Of a DNA stretch of 47,128 bases, positions 7,910-16,922 are shown one piece after another. A program made the position numbers and the translations under genes. This DNA is from an uncultured Eggerthellaceae bacterium. Lineage in GTDB: Bacteria > Actinomycetota > Coriobacteriia > Coriobacteriales > Eggerthellaceae. Location of the stretch: the NCBI GenBank assembly GCA_949840905.1, contig CATKXW010000016.1:1-47128 (forward strand), in the 5' to 3' direction. Every line of letters begins with the position of its first letter. The stretch's first letter is position 1. Under the pieces are notes generated by a model, which searched no databases, was not told the DNA's origin, and worked only from the letters and a program-made list of their open reading frames with translations.

Positions 7910-9160
7910 TCAGCTCCTCCTCGTCGTCGCTATGCCGTTGTGAGACCATACCGAGCCGATGAGGCCCAGCAGCGTGAAGTTCACCAACATGAACGATGAA
8001 CCGAAGCTCACGAACGGCAACGGGATTCCGGTGATGGGCATCAACCCGCACGTCATCCCGATGTTCTCTAGTATCTGGAATAACCACATGCCCACGATAC
8101 AGCAAACGACGAGCATGCCGAACAGGTTTCCGCAATTGCGAGCGATACGTAAACTCATGAATATGAGAGCTGCATAGAGCAGCAAGAGGAACAGCGCGCC
8201 CACGAAACCGAGCTCCTGGCATAGCACGCAGAAGATGAAGTCGGTATGAGCTTCGGGAAGATAGCCGTAGGTGGCCTGAGTGCCGTTGAACAGTCCCACG
8301 CCGAACATGCCGCCAGCACCGATGGCGATCATGGCCTGGGCGAGGTTGTAGCCCTCCCCGGTCTGGTCAGCTTCGGGATCGAGGAACACCGTCAGACGCG
8401 CCCGCTGGTACTCCTTGAGAATGTGGTACTCATAGCCCCCATCGCCCGTCTCGTATTTGAACAGCTCATCGGCCCACAAGACCAAGGCCACCATCGCGAT
8501 GGCCACTAGCAACGTGACCACCAGATACTTCGGCCGCGCACCGCCCATGACCAGAGCGGTGCCCCCGATGAACAGATACACCAAGCCCGTGCCCAGGTCG
8601 GGCTGCAGCATGATGCACACGAAGGGGATGAGCAGAAAGCCCACCGCTTTCAGATATTCGCGCAGATCATCGAGGCGTCCCTCATAGCGGGCCACCAGGC
8701 TGGCGGCGAACAGGATGACCGTCACCTTCGCGAACTCAGCCGGCTGCACCTGCGTGCCGATCTTCACCCAGCTGCGCGCGCCGTTCACCTCCACGCCTAT
8801 GAAGGGCAGAAGGGGCATGAGGATGAGCACTACGTTCACCACCAACAGCAGCGTGGAGAGGCCGGCCAAGCGTCGATAGTCGAAATGCCATACGCACACC
8901 ATGATGACCAAGCCAGCCAAGATGCCCATCACCTGGCGGCTGAGGCTGCCGTTCTCGGTGGCCGATATAGCCGAGGCGCACACCATCAGTCCATAGCCGA
9001 CCAGCACGAACACCACCAGCAAAAACGGGATGTTCACCGCCGTCATCAGCGATTCGAGCCACGCGAAGCGCGGTTTCTCCGGGCGCTCAGGACGGCCCGA
9101 GGGCTTCGGCTCCTTCGGCTCAGCGGGAACGATCTGGGTTATCTGCGGGATGTCTGCCAT
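7910..9160 (-). CDS. rodA: Rod-shape SEDS peptidoglycan glycosyltransferase RodA
   Basis: 416 residues with about ten membrane spans, following a proline- and charge-rich cytoplasmic N-terminus (residues 1-35). SEDS family marks are GARSWVKIG, the conserved QPAEFAK, LQPDLGTGLVY and a C-terminal PITGIPLPFVSFGSS. RodA polymerises lipid II into glycan strands together with a class B PBP and is guided by MreBCD. The start at 9160 is chosen because AAGGA lies 7-8 nt upstream and the protein aligns with the family length; upstream codons are not SEDS-like. It follows mrdA by 61 nt, in the standard mreBCD-mrdA-rodA order. Confidence 0.93.
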   Translation of the reverse strand: MADIPQITQIVPAEPKEPKPSGRPERPEKPRFAWLESLMTAVNIPFLLVVFVLVGYGLMVCASAISATENGSLSRQVMGILAGLVIMVCVWHFDYRRLAGLSTLLLVVNVVLILMPLLPFIGVEVNGARSWVKIGTQVQPAEFAKVTVILFAASLVARYEGRLDDLREYLKAVGFLLIPFVCIMLQPDLGTGLVYLFIGGTALVMGGARPKYLVVTLLVAIAMVALVLWADELFKYETGDGGYEYHILKEYQRARLTVFLDPEADQTGEGYNLAQAMIAIGAGGMFGVGLFNGTQATYGYLPEAHTDFIFCVLCQELGFVGALFLLLLYAALIFMSLRIARNCGNLFGMLVVCCIVGMWLFQILENIGMTCGLMPITGIPLPFVSFGSSFMLVNFTLLGLIGSVWSHNGIATTRRS

Positions 9161-9221
9161 AGGGTGTGTCCTTGCGGCCCCGCAAAGGGCCTGCAGGTGG
9201 TCGCTGCCTTCCTGTGTCCGA

Positions 9222-11378
9222 TCAGTCGGTGCGAGAAGTGGTATGGGAGAATGATAGCGCAACGGCGTTGCCGCTCGAACCGGCCACCCGCTCGACCGTG
9301 CCCTCGGAAGGATCGGCCCCTTCAGCGCGCACGCAAGCGCCCAGCACCTCGGCCACCACCGGCGCAGCAGAGGTAGAGCCTCCCTCGCCCTGCTCGATGA
9401 TGCAAGCGACCACATAGCGGGGGTCGTCGTAGGGTCCATAGGCCACGAACCATGCATCATCGGCGCGATCGGTGTGCTCAGCGGTGCCCGACTTGCCCGC
9501 CGCAGCCACACCGGCCCGCTGGAACATAGCCGCCACCTGCGAATTGCTCAGGATCATATCCCGCAGCGCATTGCGCACGAAATCCAGATGCCCAGGATTC
9601 ACGTCCGGCTCGGCGATGACCTCCGGCTCCATGGCCACCACCGCATCGCCTTTGGCGTTATGCACCTCGCGCAGCAGCTGCGGGCGCATGATGCGACCCG
9701 TGGCGATGCCGCCGTAGGCCGCTGCCACCTGCAAAGGGGTCACCAGCACATCGCCTTGGCCGATGATCATGTTCGTGTAATCGCCACCGCGCCATGAAGC
9801 CTCAGAGGGCACGTTGCGCCATTGCTCGGCCTTCCAAGCCGGCGTGGGCACGCGGCCAGCCGATTCGTTCACCAGATCGATGCCCGTGCGCTGGCCGAAG
9901 TTGTACATGGAGATGTAATCCTGCAGCGCCGTTTCGGATATCTCGCCGGAACGCTCGGGGCCATGGTCGTAGAAGGCCTTGGCTATCTCGTAGAACACCA
10001 CGTCGCACGACTCGGTGATGCCGTCATGAAGGTTCATCCATCCATGGCCGTGCTTGTCCCAACAGTTCTGGGGCGCTCCGGTGTTGAAGCCATCCCACGA
10101 GCCCTGGCAGTTCCAAATGGCGGCAGAATCGGCGAAGCCGTAGTGCAGCCCCGCCATGGAAGTGAACGCCTTGAACGTGGAAGCAGCCGCGTACTGGCCG
10201 TTCACCGCCCGGTTGTTCAAGGGAGCGTGGGACTGCTCGGTGGTGTAGAGGTCCCATATCTCTTGAGGGATGCCACCGGTGAAGTTGCTGGGATCGAAGG
10301 TGGGAAACGATGCCATGGCGACCACGGAGCCGTCGCGCACGTCCAAGGCCACCACCGCGCCGGCCACGCCCTTGCCCGTGCCGATATCGCCGCGCGGGGC
10401 GATGGTGTTGGCCAGGGCCTTGTCAGCGACGTATTGCACCGTCGCGTCGATGTTGAGGAAGATATCGGAGCCCTTCTGGGCCTGGGTCTGGCTGTCCACG
10501 TCGATGACGTTGCCTGCGGCATCTATCATGACGCGACGCGTACCATGATCGCCGGCGAGCAGGCCATCATAGTAAGCCTCGATGCCCGAGAGTCCCACCG
10601 TATCGGTGGACTTTATATCGCGCCCGTCGGCGGTGGTCTTCAGCTGCTCTTCGCTCGGCGTGCCCGTGTATCCCAGCACATGGGCGGCAAGGGCGCCGTA
10701 AGGGTATTCGCGGATGGTGCGCGTGTCCACCGAAACGCCAGGGAACGCGTCACTGTGCTCGGAGATGAACGCCACGTCGCGCAGAGCGACGTCGCTGGCC
10801 ACCACTCGCTGGTTCTGCGCACCACCAGCCGCATCGTCGATGCGCTGGCGCACGATGGTGCGCGGCACGCCGAGCACGGCCGACAAGCGCCGCACGATGT
10901 CGTTGTCGGAGGCCACCTCCGCATCGGCCAGCACCGTCTGGCTCGTGCGATTCGTCACCAGAGCACGGCCCTTCACATCGTAGATGTTGCCGCGGGCAGC
11001 TGGGCTCGACACGGTGGTGTAGAGGTTCTCCTCGGCATCGCTAGCGTACTCTTCGCCCGAGAGCACTTGCATGGAGAACAGCTTGGCCGCCAGCACGGTG
11101 AAGATGCCCCCCACCAGCACGCTCAGCCCCACGAAGCGGCGGGATATGCTCTTGGAAGCGCCACGGGTGGACAGCGGCGCATTCTTGGTCACGCGCACCC
11201 CGCGGCCGGATGGATGCTCTTTGCGGGGAGAGACGTTGGGTACCGGGGCCATCTCGGCGTTCGGCCGCGCATGGGGCGCATCGCTGCCGTGGCGCTTCGT
11301 CCATGCACGCAGGATGAGGACGCACGCTACGATGACCAGAGCGGCGGCTATCACGGCTGCGATGAGGGCTTCGCGCAT
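9222..11378 (-). CDS. mrdA: Penicillin-binding protein 2, class B transpeptidase
   Basis: 718 residues. The transpeptidase motifs are STFK (near residue 400), SCD as the SxN-type motif, and KSGT (near residue 629). The dimerisation domain follows the second hydrophobic segment (EYASDAEENLYTTVSSPAARG). It cross-links peptidoglycan during elongation as the partner of RodA. Odd feature: there are two hydrophobic N-terminal segments, one at about 4-25 and one at about 83-102, with a basic, proline-containing linker between them; class B PBPs usually have one. The first span exists only if translation starts at 11378, where AAGGAG is about 14 nt upstream, so an internal start cannot be excluded. 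Confidence 0.9.
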   Translation of the reverse strand: MREALIAAVIAAALVIVACVLILRAWTKRHGSDAPHARPNAEMAPVPNVSPRKEHPSGRGVRVTKNAPLSTRGASKSISRRFVGLSVLVGGIFTVLAAKLFSMQVLSGEEYASDAEENLYTTVSSPAARGNIYDVKGRALVTNRTSQTVLADAEVASDNDIVRRLSAVLGVPRTIVRQRIDDAAGGAQNQRVVASDVALRDVAFISEHSDAFPGVSVDTRTIREYPYGALAAHVLGYTGTPSEEQLKTTADGRDIKSTDTVGLSGIEAYYDGLLAGDHGTRRVMIDAAGNVIDVDSQTQAQKGSDIFLNIDATVQYVADKALANTIAPRGDIGTGKGVAGAVVALDVRDGSVVAMASFPTFDPSNFTGGIPQEIWDLYTTEQSHAPLNNRAVNGQYAAASTFKAFTSMAGLHYGFADSAAIWNCQGSWDGFNTGAPQNCWDKHGHGWMNLHDGITESCDVVFYEIAKAFYDHGPERSGEISETALQDYISMYNFGQRTGIDLVNESAGRVPTPAWKAEQWRNVPSEASWRGGDYTNMIIGQGDVLVTPLQVAAAYGGIATGRIMRPQLLREVHNAKGDAVVAMEPEVIAEPDVNPGHLDFVRNALRDMILSNSQVAAMFQRAGVAAAGKSGTAEHTDRADDAWFVAYGPYDDPRYVVACIIEQGEGGSTSAAPVVAEVLGACVRAEGADPSEGTVERVAGSSGNAVALSFSHTTSRTD

Positions 11379-11424
11379 GGGAGAGGTCCAGGCTCCTTCC
11401 GAGGTGAGACGGTTGTTCCTCAGC

Positions 11425-12006
11425 TCATCTTACAATAGTGATGTCGGTATTCTGTGAGGAGCGCTTCTTGCCCTTCTTCGAGAAATGCAAGGTGTTGCGC
11501 GAAGGCCGCATGGTGCGAGGTGACGCGAACAGGCGCAAGCAAGCGCGCAGCAAGAAGAACAGGATCAGGGCCAGGGCCAAGTTGTAGAGGCCGCAGGGCA
11601 AGCTGCGATAGATCAGCGAATCGGCGATGGTGGCCGGGTATCCGCACAGCACGATGATGACACCGTAGAGCACCTCGCTCAGCACCACGCCCACCACCAA
11701 AGCCATGAGAGGGATGAACAGCGAATCGTTATCGAAGCGCACGTAGATCCAAGACACCAGCGCGCACACGATGAGCAGCACGAAGGCCATGGTGCCGAGA
11801 GGGCCGCCGCCCAGAAGGTCGAAGGCGAAGCCGAGCAGAAACGGACAGAAGAGGTTGATCGGCCGTGGCAGCACCAGCGAACTGACCAGCGCATAGACCA
11901 GCAACAGGTTCGGCGTGGCATGGCCGATGGAAAGGCCGGGAGCCACCATGATCTGCAACAGCAGCATGACAGCAGCGCCCACCGCTATGATGACGGACTG
12001 GCGCAT
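11425..12006 (-). CDS. mreD: Rod shape-determining membrane protein MreD
   Basis: 193 residues with five or six hydrophobic spans, and the MreD signature PNLLLVYALVSSLVLPRPIN and GFAFDLLGGGPLGTMAF, in which the Asp-Leu-Leu-Gly element is conserved. The basic cytoplasmic tail (residues 165-193, rich in Arg, Lys and Ser) is longer than usual. It acts with MreC to connect cytoplasmic MreB filaments to the PBP2-RodA synthase. It follows mreC with a 3-nt gap and precedes mrdA by 46 nt. Confidence 0.9.
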   Translation of the reverse strand: MRQSVIIAVGAAVMLLLQIMVAPGLSIGHATPNLLLVYALVSSLVLPRPINLFCPFLLGFAFDLLGGGPLGTMAFVLLIVCALVSWIYVRFDNDSLFIPLMALVVGVVLSEVLYGVIIVLCGYPATIADSLIYRSLPCGLYNLALALILFFLLRACLRLFASPRTMRPSRNTLHFSKKGKKRSSQNTDITIVR

Positions 12007-12009
12007 GGG

Positions 12010-12996
12010 CTATCCCTCCCCTCCCTCGTCATCGTCTCGGGGGGCGCCAGCAGACGGGTTGGGCGAGGTGGTCGACGAATCGGTGCCATCTCGACCGCTA
12101 GCAGCCCCCTCGCCTGCACCCTCGGTGCCTCCCGCCGCCTCATCCTGACCGCGATCGACCAAAGAGGCCGAGAACACCACCGTGTACTCTTCCAGCGGAG
12201 AAGCACTCTCGTTGGGCGCTACCACCACACGGCGGGCCGCATCGCCGATGGAACCCTCTACGCGGGTGATGGTGCCGATGAACAGCCCCTTGGTGAAGCT
12301 GCCGCCCAGACCGCTGGTCAGCACCACGTCACCGGGGTTCAGCTCCACTTCCGCGCTCACGTTATCAAGATGGAGCACGCCCGACAGCGATCCGCGCACG
12401 ACGCCCTCGGCCCGAGAGGACTGCACGAGGGCCGCAACGCCGGATTGCGGGTCGGTCAGCAGGCGCACCACGCAGCTGCGCGGCTCGGCCGAGACCACTT
12501 GGCCGGCCACTCCGGTGGCGCCGATGACCGTGAGCCCGGGCTCCACGCCCTCATCGGTGCCCACATCCAAGGTGATGGTCTGATTCCATGAATCGGTGCT
12601 GCGGCCGATGACCCGGCCGCTCACCCCCTCGATGCCGTAAGCGTTGCCCATGGCGAGCAGGCCGCGCAGCCGCTCCGCCTCCAAACGGTACTCCTCGGTC
12701 TGGGAGACGAGGGCGGAAAGCTCGGCGTTCTGCAAGCGCAGGGCCTCCAAGGTCTCGGGCGCGGCGGCCGCATCGCTGCGCTCCACCTGGGCCGAATAGT
12801 TGGCGTCCACCAATGGCATGCCGAGCATCTGCAAGGGTGCCACCAGGCTCTCCACGCCGCTCTGCAGAGAATGCAGAGGACCGCTCTCATCCTCGCGCGA
12901 GTAAAGAGACATGCAGACGACGCACGCCGCCAGCAGCACCACGAAGGTCAGCCGGCGCAGAAGGAGCGGGATGTTGTTGGTCGTTTCATAAGCCAT
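12010..12996 (-). CDS. mreC: Rod shape-determining protein MreC
   Basis: 328 residues. One membrane span at about 11-30 (LLRRLTFVVLLAACVVCMSL), a coiled-coil region at about 65-115 (TLEALRLQNAELSALVSQ), and the periplasmic beta-barrel domain with the MreC marks GRVIGRS and TVIGATGVAGQV. The C-terminus (about 285-328) is low-complexity, rich in Gly, Ser, Asp and Glu, and probably disordered. MreC is the bitopic link in the elongasome and activates PBP2. It lies 40 nt after mreB. No obvious Shine-Dalgarno precedes the ATG. Confidence 0.9.
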   Translation of the reverse strand: MAYETTNNIPLLLRRLTFVVLLAACVVCMSLYSREDESGPLHSLQSGVESLVAPLQMLGMPLVDANYSAQVERSDAAAAPETLEALRLQNAELSALVSQTEEYRLEAERLRGLLAMGNAYGIEGVSGRVIGRSTDSWNQTITLDVGTDEGVEPGLTVIGATGVAGQVVSAEPRSCVVRLLTDPQSGVAALVQSSRAEGVVRGSLSGVLHLDNVSAEVELNPGDVVLTSGLGGSFTKGLFIGTITRVEGSIGDAARRVVVAPNESASPLEEYTVVFSASLVDRGQDEAAGGTEGAGEGAASGRDGTDSSTTSPNPSAGAPRDDDEGGEG

Positions 12997-13036
12997 GGAA
13001 GGCGTGGCGGATCCGTTTCGACGATGGACGGGGATG

Positions 13037-14092
13037 TCACTTCGAGCGCATGAGCGTCTGGCGCAGGGCCGTCGGGGTCTCGAGCACCTTCAGACAGCCC
13101 GATACCACGTTGGTCAGCGCCGTTTCGCTCACCCATACAGGGATCTCGAGGCGGTCGGTCAGATAGCGATCGAGACCCGACAGCAGCCCGCCGCCACCGG
13201 TGAGCAAGATGCCGTTCTGGATGATGTCGGAGGCCAGGTCGGGATTGGTGGTCTTGAACGTGTCCTTGATGTGCAGCACCATGTCCTCGATGGGCGCCTG
13301 CAAAGCGGCGCGCACATCCTCGGACTGGATGGTCACTTCCTTGGGCTGTTCGGTGTAGATGTCCTGGCCCGAGATGATCATGTCTCGCTCCCGACCGTCT
13401 TCGAACGGCAGCACCGAACCGATCTTGATCTTGATGACCTCGGCGGTGCGCTCGCCTATCTTGATGCCGAGCAGGTCACGCAGGTGTATGGCGATGGCCT
13501 CGTCGAGCTTGTTGCCTGCCAGGCGCAACGATGAGGACGACACGATGCCGCCCAAAGAGATGACGGCCACCTCCGTGGTGCCGCCGCCGATGTCCACCAC
13601 CATCGAACCGGTCGGCTCGGTCACGGGCAGATCAGCGCCCATGGCCGCTGCCATGGGCTCTTCGATGAGGTAGGCCTGGCGCGCACCGGCCTGGATGGAC
13701 GCCTCGAACACGGCACGCTTCTCTACTGAAGTGGCACCGCAAGGGATGCAGATGACGATGCGAGGCTTGGGCTGCCAAGGATACTTGCGCTCGATGGCCT
13801 TGTTGATGAAGGCCGATAGCATGGCCTCGGTGACATCGTAATCAGCGATGACGCCGTCTTTCAGCGGATGCTCGGCCGTGAAGGCGTCGGGCGTGTGGTT
13901 GATCATGTTCTTCGCTTCGTGGCCCACGGCGAGCACGCGATTGGTGCTGCGCTCGATGGCTACGACGGAAGGCTCGTTGATGACGATTCCCTCGCCTGCG
14001 ATGGCGACGAGGGTGTTCGCTGTTCCGAGGTCGATGGCCATGTCAGCCGACATCTGGCCCGTCAAGTTCGTGAACGCGTCTAATATCGACAT
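13037..14092 (-). CDS. mreB: Actin-like rod shape-determining protein MreB
   Basis: 351 residues with the actin-fold nucleotide-binding motifs: phosphate 1 (AIDLGTANTLV, about 19-29), phosphate 2 (VVDIGGGTTEVAVISLGG) and the adenosine motif (ILLTGGGGLLSGL). The length is normal for MreB. It forms membrane-associated filaments that orient the cell-elongation machinery. It is the first gene of the cell-shape operon, with its own putative extended -10 promoter at 14145-14153, so it is separable from the his operon that ends 174 nt upstream. Confidence 0.95.
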   Translation of the reverse strand: MSILDAFTNLTGQMSADMAIDLGTANTLVAIAGEGIVINEPSVVAIERSTNRVLAVGHEAKNMINHTPDAFTAEHPLKDGVIADYDVTEAMLSAFINKAIERKYPWQPKPRIVICIPCGATSVEKRAVFEASIQAGARQAYLIEEPMAAAMGADLPVTEPTGSMVVDIGGGTTEVAVISLGGIVSSSSLRLAGNKLDEAIAIHLRDLLGIKIGERTAEVIKIKIGSVLPFEDGRERDMIISGQDIYTEQPKEVTIQSEDVRAALQAPIEDMVLHIKDTFKTTNPDLASDIIQNGILLTGGGGLLSGLDRYLTDRLEIPVWVSETALTNVVSGCLKVLETPTALRQTLMRSK

Positions 14093-14144
14093 GGAGAGGT
14101 CGCTTTCCTTCGCACGTTTCCTGAAGAGTACGGTTCAAAAGTCG

Positions 14145-14153
14145 ATTCTACCA
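14145..14153 (-). promoter_or_regulatory. Putative extended -10 promoter of mreB operon
   Basis: On the minus strand TGGTAGAAT fits the extended -10 pattern TGn-TATAAT. No clear -35 is seen, as is allowed for extended -10 promoters. Transcription would start near 14138, giving a leader of about 45 nt. Confidence 0.45.
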
Positions 14154-14265
14154 TAGCAACCTCGCAAGAGCCCCTCGCGCAACACCCCGCGGACCGAATG
14201 CCGCAGAACCCCGGCTCTCCTGCTCGATCGACCCCTTCATATGCTGTAAGGATCCTTTTCGTCCA

Positions 14266-14583
14266 TCATGAGAGCGTGCGGAAGAAGCAGGAGGTCTCGC
14301 CGGTGTGGCAAGCGGGACCGGCGGGGTCGACCAGGGCCAGCAGCGTGTCGCCATCGCAATCGTAGCGCAGCTCGATCACCTTCTGCGTATTGCCGCTGGT
14401 GGCTCCCTTGTGCCAAAGCTCCTGGCGCGAACGTGACCAGAAGACCGTCTCTCCCTTCTCCTGCGTCAAGCGCAGCGATTCGGCGTTCATCCACGCGACC
14501 ATGAGCACTTGCAACGTGCTCGCATCCTGCACCACGCACGGGATGAGCCCGTTCTTGTCGTATCTCAGCTCAGGCATGTCCAT
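14266..14583 (-). CDS. hisI: Phosphoribosyl-AMP cyclohydrolase
   Basis: 105 residues, a stand-alone HisI without a fused HisE domain. Motifs: [27 protein letters not shown] and the metal-binding DCDGDTLL with CHTG(E)TSCFF. It opens the adenine ring of phosphoribosyl-AMP, the third step of histidine synthesis, and needs Mg2+ and Zn2+. AGGAAGG lies about 8 nt before the ATG. It is the last gene of the his operon, 80 nt after hisF. A weak hairpin (14627-14653, GCAACA/TGTTGC) lies in that gap. The pyrophosphohydrolase hisE, needed just before this step, is not in the window. Confidence 0.93.
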   Translation of the reverse strand: MDMPELRYDKNGLIPCVVQDASTLQVLMVAWMNAESLRLTQEKGETVFWSRSRQELWHKGATSGNTQKVIELRYDCDGDTLLALVDPAGPACHTGETSCFFRTLS

Positions 14584-14663
14584 GGTCGGGGCCTTCCTCT
14601 TCTCGGATCTCGGCTACAACGGCGACGCAACAGAGGAACCGACCCTTTGTTGCACGGATCGCA

Positions 14664-15428
14664 TCATAGGCGCACCGGTATGCCTTGACTGCGCAGGTAT
14701 TCCTTCACTTGACGGATGCTCAGCTCGCCGAAATGGAACACGCTGGCAGCCAGCACGGCGTCGGCCTCGCCTTCGATGATCCCTTCCGCGAAATGCTCGA
14801 TGGAGCCCACGCCGCCTGAAGCTATCACGGGAATATCCACCGCCCGCGCCACGGCGCGCGTCAGGGCGCAATCGAAGCCATCGCGAGAGCCATCGCGGTC
14901 CATGGAGGTGAGCAGTATCTCCCCTGCTCCCCTGCGCGCTGCTTCCTCGGCCCACTGAACAGCGTCGATGCCAGTGGCCTTGCGACCGCCGGCCACGTAG
15001 ACCTCCCACTTGTTCGCATCACCTGCCACCTGCTTGGCGTCGATGGCGCACACCACCGCTTGACTGCCGAAAGCCTGGGCTGCTCGAGTGATGAGGGCGG
15101 GGTCGGCCACGGCCGCGGAGTTCACCGACACCTTGTCGGCCCCGGCAGCTATCATGGTGCGCATGGACGCCACCGTGCGGAAGCCACCGCCCACGCAATA
15201 GGGCAGCCGCAGCTCCTCGGCAGCGCGGCTCGCGAGCTCCACGGTAGTGGCACGATCGTCGGAGGTCGCTGTGATGTCGAGGAAGATGACCTCGTCAGCT
15301 CGCTCCTCATCGTAGCGCTGAGCGAGCTCGATAGGATCGCCGGCATCGCGCAAGTCGACGAAATTGACGCCCTTCACCACCCGGCCGTCCTTAACGTCCA
15401 TGCAAGGGATGACACGCTTGGCCAGCAC
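14664..15428 (-). CDS. hisF: Imidazole glycerol phosphate synthase, cyclase subunit
   Basis: 254 residues, a TIM barrel with the two catalytic aspartates in the expected places ([14 protein letters not shown] at the N-terminus, [12 protein letters not shown] near residue 170) and the phosphate sites VGGGFRT and ASGGVGS. Together with HisH it makes imidazole glycerol phosphate and AICAR from PRFAR and ammonia. Start is a GTG at 15428, with GGAGGA 8 nt upstream inside the end of hisA, so the two genes are coupled. Confidence 0.95.
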   Translation of the reverse strand: MLAKRVIPCMDVKDGRVVKGVNFVDLRDAGDPIELAQRYDEERADEVIFLDITATSDDRATTVELASRAAEELRLPYCVGGGFRTVASMRTMIAAGADKVSVNSAAVADPALITRAAQAFGSQAVVCAIDAKQVAGDANKWEVYVAGGRKATGIDAVQWAEEAARRGAGEILLTSMDRDGSRDGFDCALTRAVARAVDIPVIASGGVGSIEHFAEGIIEGEADAVLAASVFHFGELSIRQVKEYLRSQGIPVRL

Positions 15429-15431
15429 CGA

Positions 15432-16223
15432 TCAGTCCTCCAGCTCTTCGATCGAAAGCGGGCGAACCGCTCTCGCCGCCGCATCACTGAAGGTTATGGT
15501 TCCCCCGCAAGCCGCCACGCCGTCTTCCACCGAGAGCGTTCCCTCGTAGACCGCACGGCCTGCGATGACGCCTTCCACGGAATCGGCCACGGCCACGAGC
15601 GCTTCTAGATCCGCGACCGAGGCGACACCGCCTGAAGCGATGACCGGATGCCCGAAGGCGCGCGCCATCTCCACGTAAGCCTGGGCGTCGATGCCGGTGC
15701 GCTTGCCGTCGCGAGCGATATCGGTGTAGATGAGATGCACGAAACCGAGGTCGGCCATCTTGCTCGCGAGCTCTTCAGCGGGAACACCGCTACCCTCGGT
15801 CCAGCCCTCCACGGCCGCTTCGCCAGCTTTAGCGTCGATGCCAGCGACCAGCGCATCGGCTCCGTAGGCGCTCAACGCATTCTCGACGAAAGCCGTATCG
15901 CGCACCAGCACAGTACCCAGCACCACACGGGTCGCCCCCGCATCCATGAGCGCAGCAAGGGCTTCGGGGGTGCGAACACCACCGCCCACCTCCACCTTGA
16001 GACCGGTGGCGCTCAGAATACCCCGGATAACATCGGTGTTGGTCGGCATGCCCGTGCGGGCTCCGTCGAGGTCGACCACATGCACCCATTCTGCACCGGC
16101 CTCCTCGAACAGCTGAGCGCGACGCACCGGATCGTCATCGTAGACGGTCGCCTTACCGTAATCGCCCTGCTCCAAGCGGACCGCTTTGCCGCCGAGCAGG
16201 TCTATGGCCGGAAGGAAGTCCAT
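15432..16223 (-). CDS. hisA: ProFAR isomerase (HisA)
   Basis: 263 residues starting MDFLPAIDLLGGKAVRLEQG, the typical HisA N-terminus with the catalytic Asp. The second catalytic Asp is in IYTDIARDGKRTG, and phosphate is bound by EVGGGVRT and IASGGVAS. It performs the Amadori rearrangement of ProFAR to PRFAR. The ATG at 16223 is chosen over an in-frame ATG at 16247 because AAGGAG lies 6 nt before it. Coriobacterial HisA could in principle also serve as PriA, as in other actinobacteria; trp genes are not visible here, so this stays open. Confidence 0.93.
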   Translation of the reverse strand: MDFLPAIDLLGGKAVRLEQGDYGKATVYDDDPVRRAQLFEEAGAEWVHVVDLDGARTGMPTNTDVIRGILSATGLKVEVGGGVRTPEALAALMDAGATRVVLGTVLVRDTAFVENALSAYGADALVAGIDAKAGEAAVEGWTEGSGVPAEELASKMADLGFVHLIYTDIARDGKRTGIDAQAYVEMARAFGHPVIASGGVASVADLEALVAVADSVEGVIAGRAVYEGTLSVEDGVAACGGTITFSDAAARAVRPLSIEELED

Positions 16224-16276
16224 GGGAATCTCCTTAGAACGGTTCATGCTCTTGCTTCATCGCTCCATGGTAGCGC

Positions 16277-16909
16277 TCATGAACGCGCGATCCGCACGAA
16301 GTTGCGAAGAAGTCGCATACCTGTTTCCGAGCTCTTCTCGGGATGGAACTGAACACCGTAGGCACGCTCGCCGAAACGGACAGCGCACGGGAAAGCGATC
16401 GAATGGGTCGTTCGCGCGATAGTGGTCGCGCTCTCGGGCGCACGGTAGCTATGGGTGAAGTAGAAATGGGAGCCCGGCTCCAGTCCCTCGAAGAGCGGGT
16501 CGACGAGATCCCCTTCGACCGTGTTCCACCCGACATGGGGGATCTTGCAGCGCATCCCCGCTGCATCCTCGCGCGGCAAGCGCTCGACCGTGCCCGGGAT
16601 GAGCCCCAGGCCCGCCACCGGCTGGCCGGTCGCGCTCTCCACTCCCGCCTCGAACAGCAGATGCATCCCCAAACATATGCCCAAGAAGGGCTTGCCGGCC
16701 GCCATCGCTCCCTTCACCGCCGCGCTCAGGCCCAGCTCGTCCATGGTCTCCATCGCATCGCCGAAAGCGCCCACTCCCGGCAGCACCAACGCGTCGGCAC
16801 GGGCGAGAGCGTCCGCATCATCGGTGACGGTCACCGCAGCGCCCGCATCCGCAAGGCCCCGCTCGACGCTGCGCAGATTGCCCTTATGGTAGTCGATCAC
16901 CGCGATCAT
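16277..16909 (-). CDS. hisH: Imidazole glycerol phosphate synthase, glutaminase subunit
   Basis: 210 residues, class I glutamine amidotransferase. The nucleophile elbow is GICLGMHLLFE, with the active cysteine near residue 79, and the catalytic His and Glu are in VQFHPEKS close to the C-terminus. It supplies ammonia to HisF. AGGAGG precedes the ATG by about 7 nt. It lies 13 nt after hisB and 53 nt before hisA. Confidence 0.95.
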   Translation of the reverse strand: MIAVIDYHKGNLRSVERGLADAGAAVTVTDDADALARADALVLPGVGAFGDAMETMDELGLSAAVKGAMAAGKPFLGICLGMHLLFEAGVESATGQPVAGLGLIPGTVERLPREDAAGMRCKIPHVGWNTVEGDLVDPLFEGLEPGSHFYFTHSYRAPESATTIARTTHSIAFPCAVRFGERAYGVQFHPEKSSETGMRLLRNFVRIARS

Positions 16910-16922
16910 GACAGCAGCCCTC

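Noticed and set aside
9822-11438. Plus-strand open frame of 538 codons opposite mrdA
   Set aside because: Shadow frame, rich in His, Gly and Arg; mrdA is supported by three catalytic motifs.
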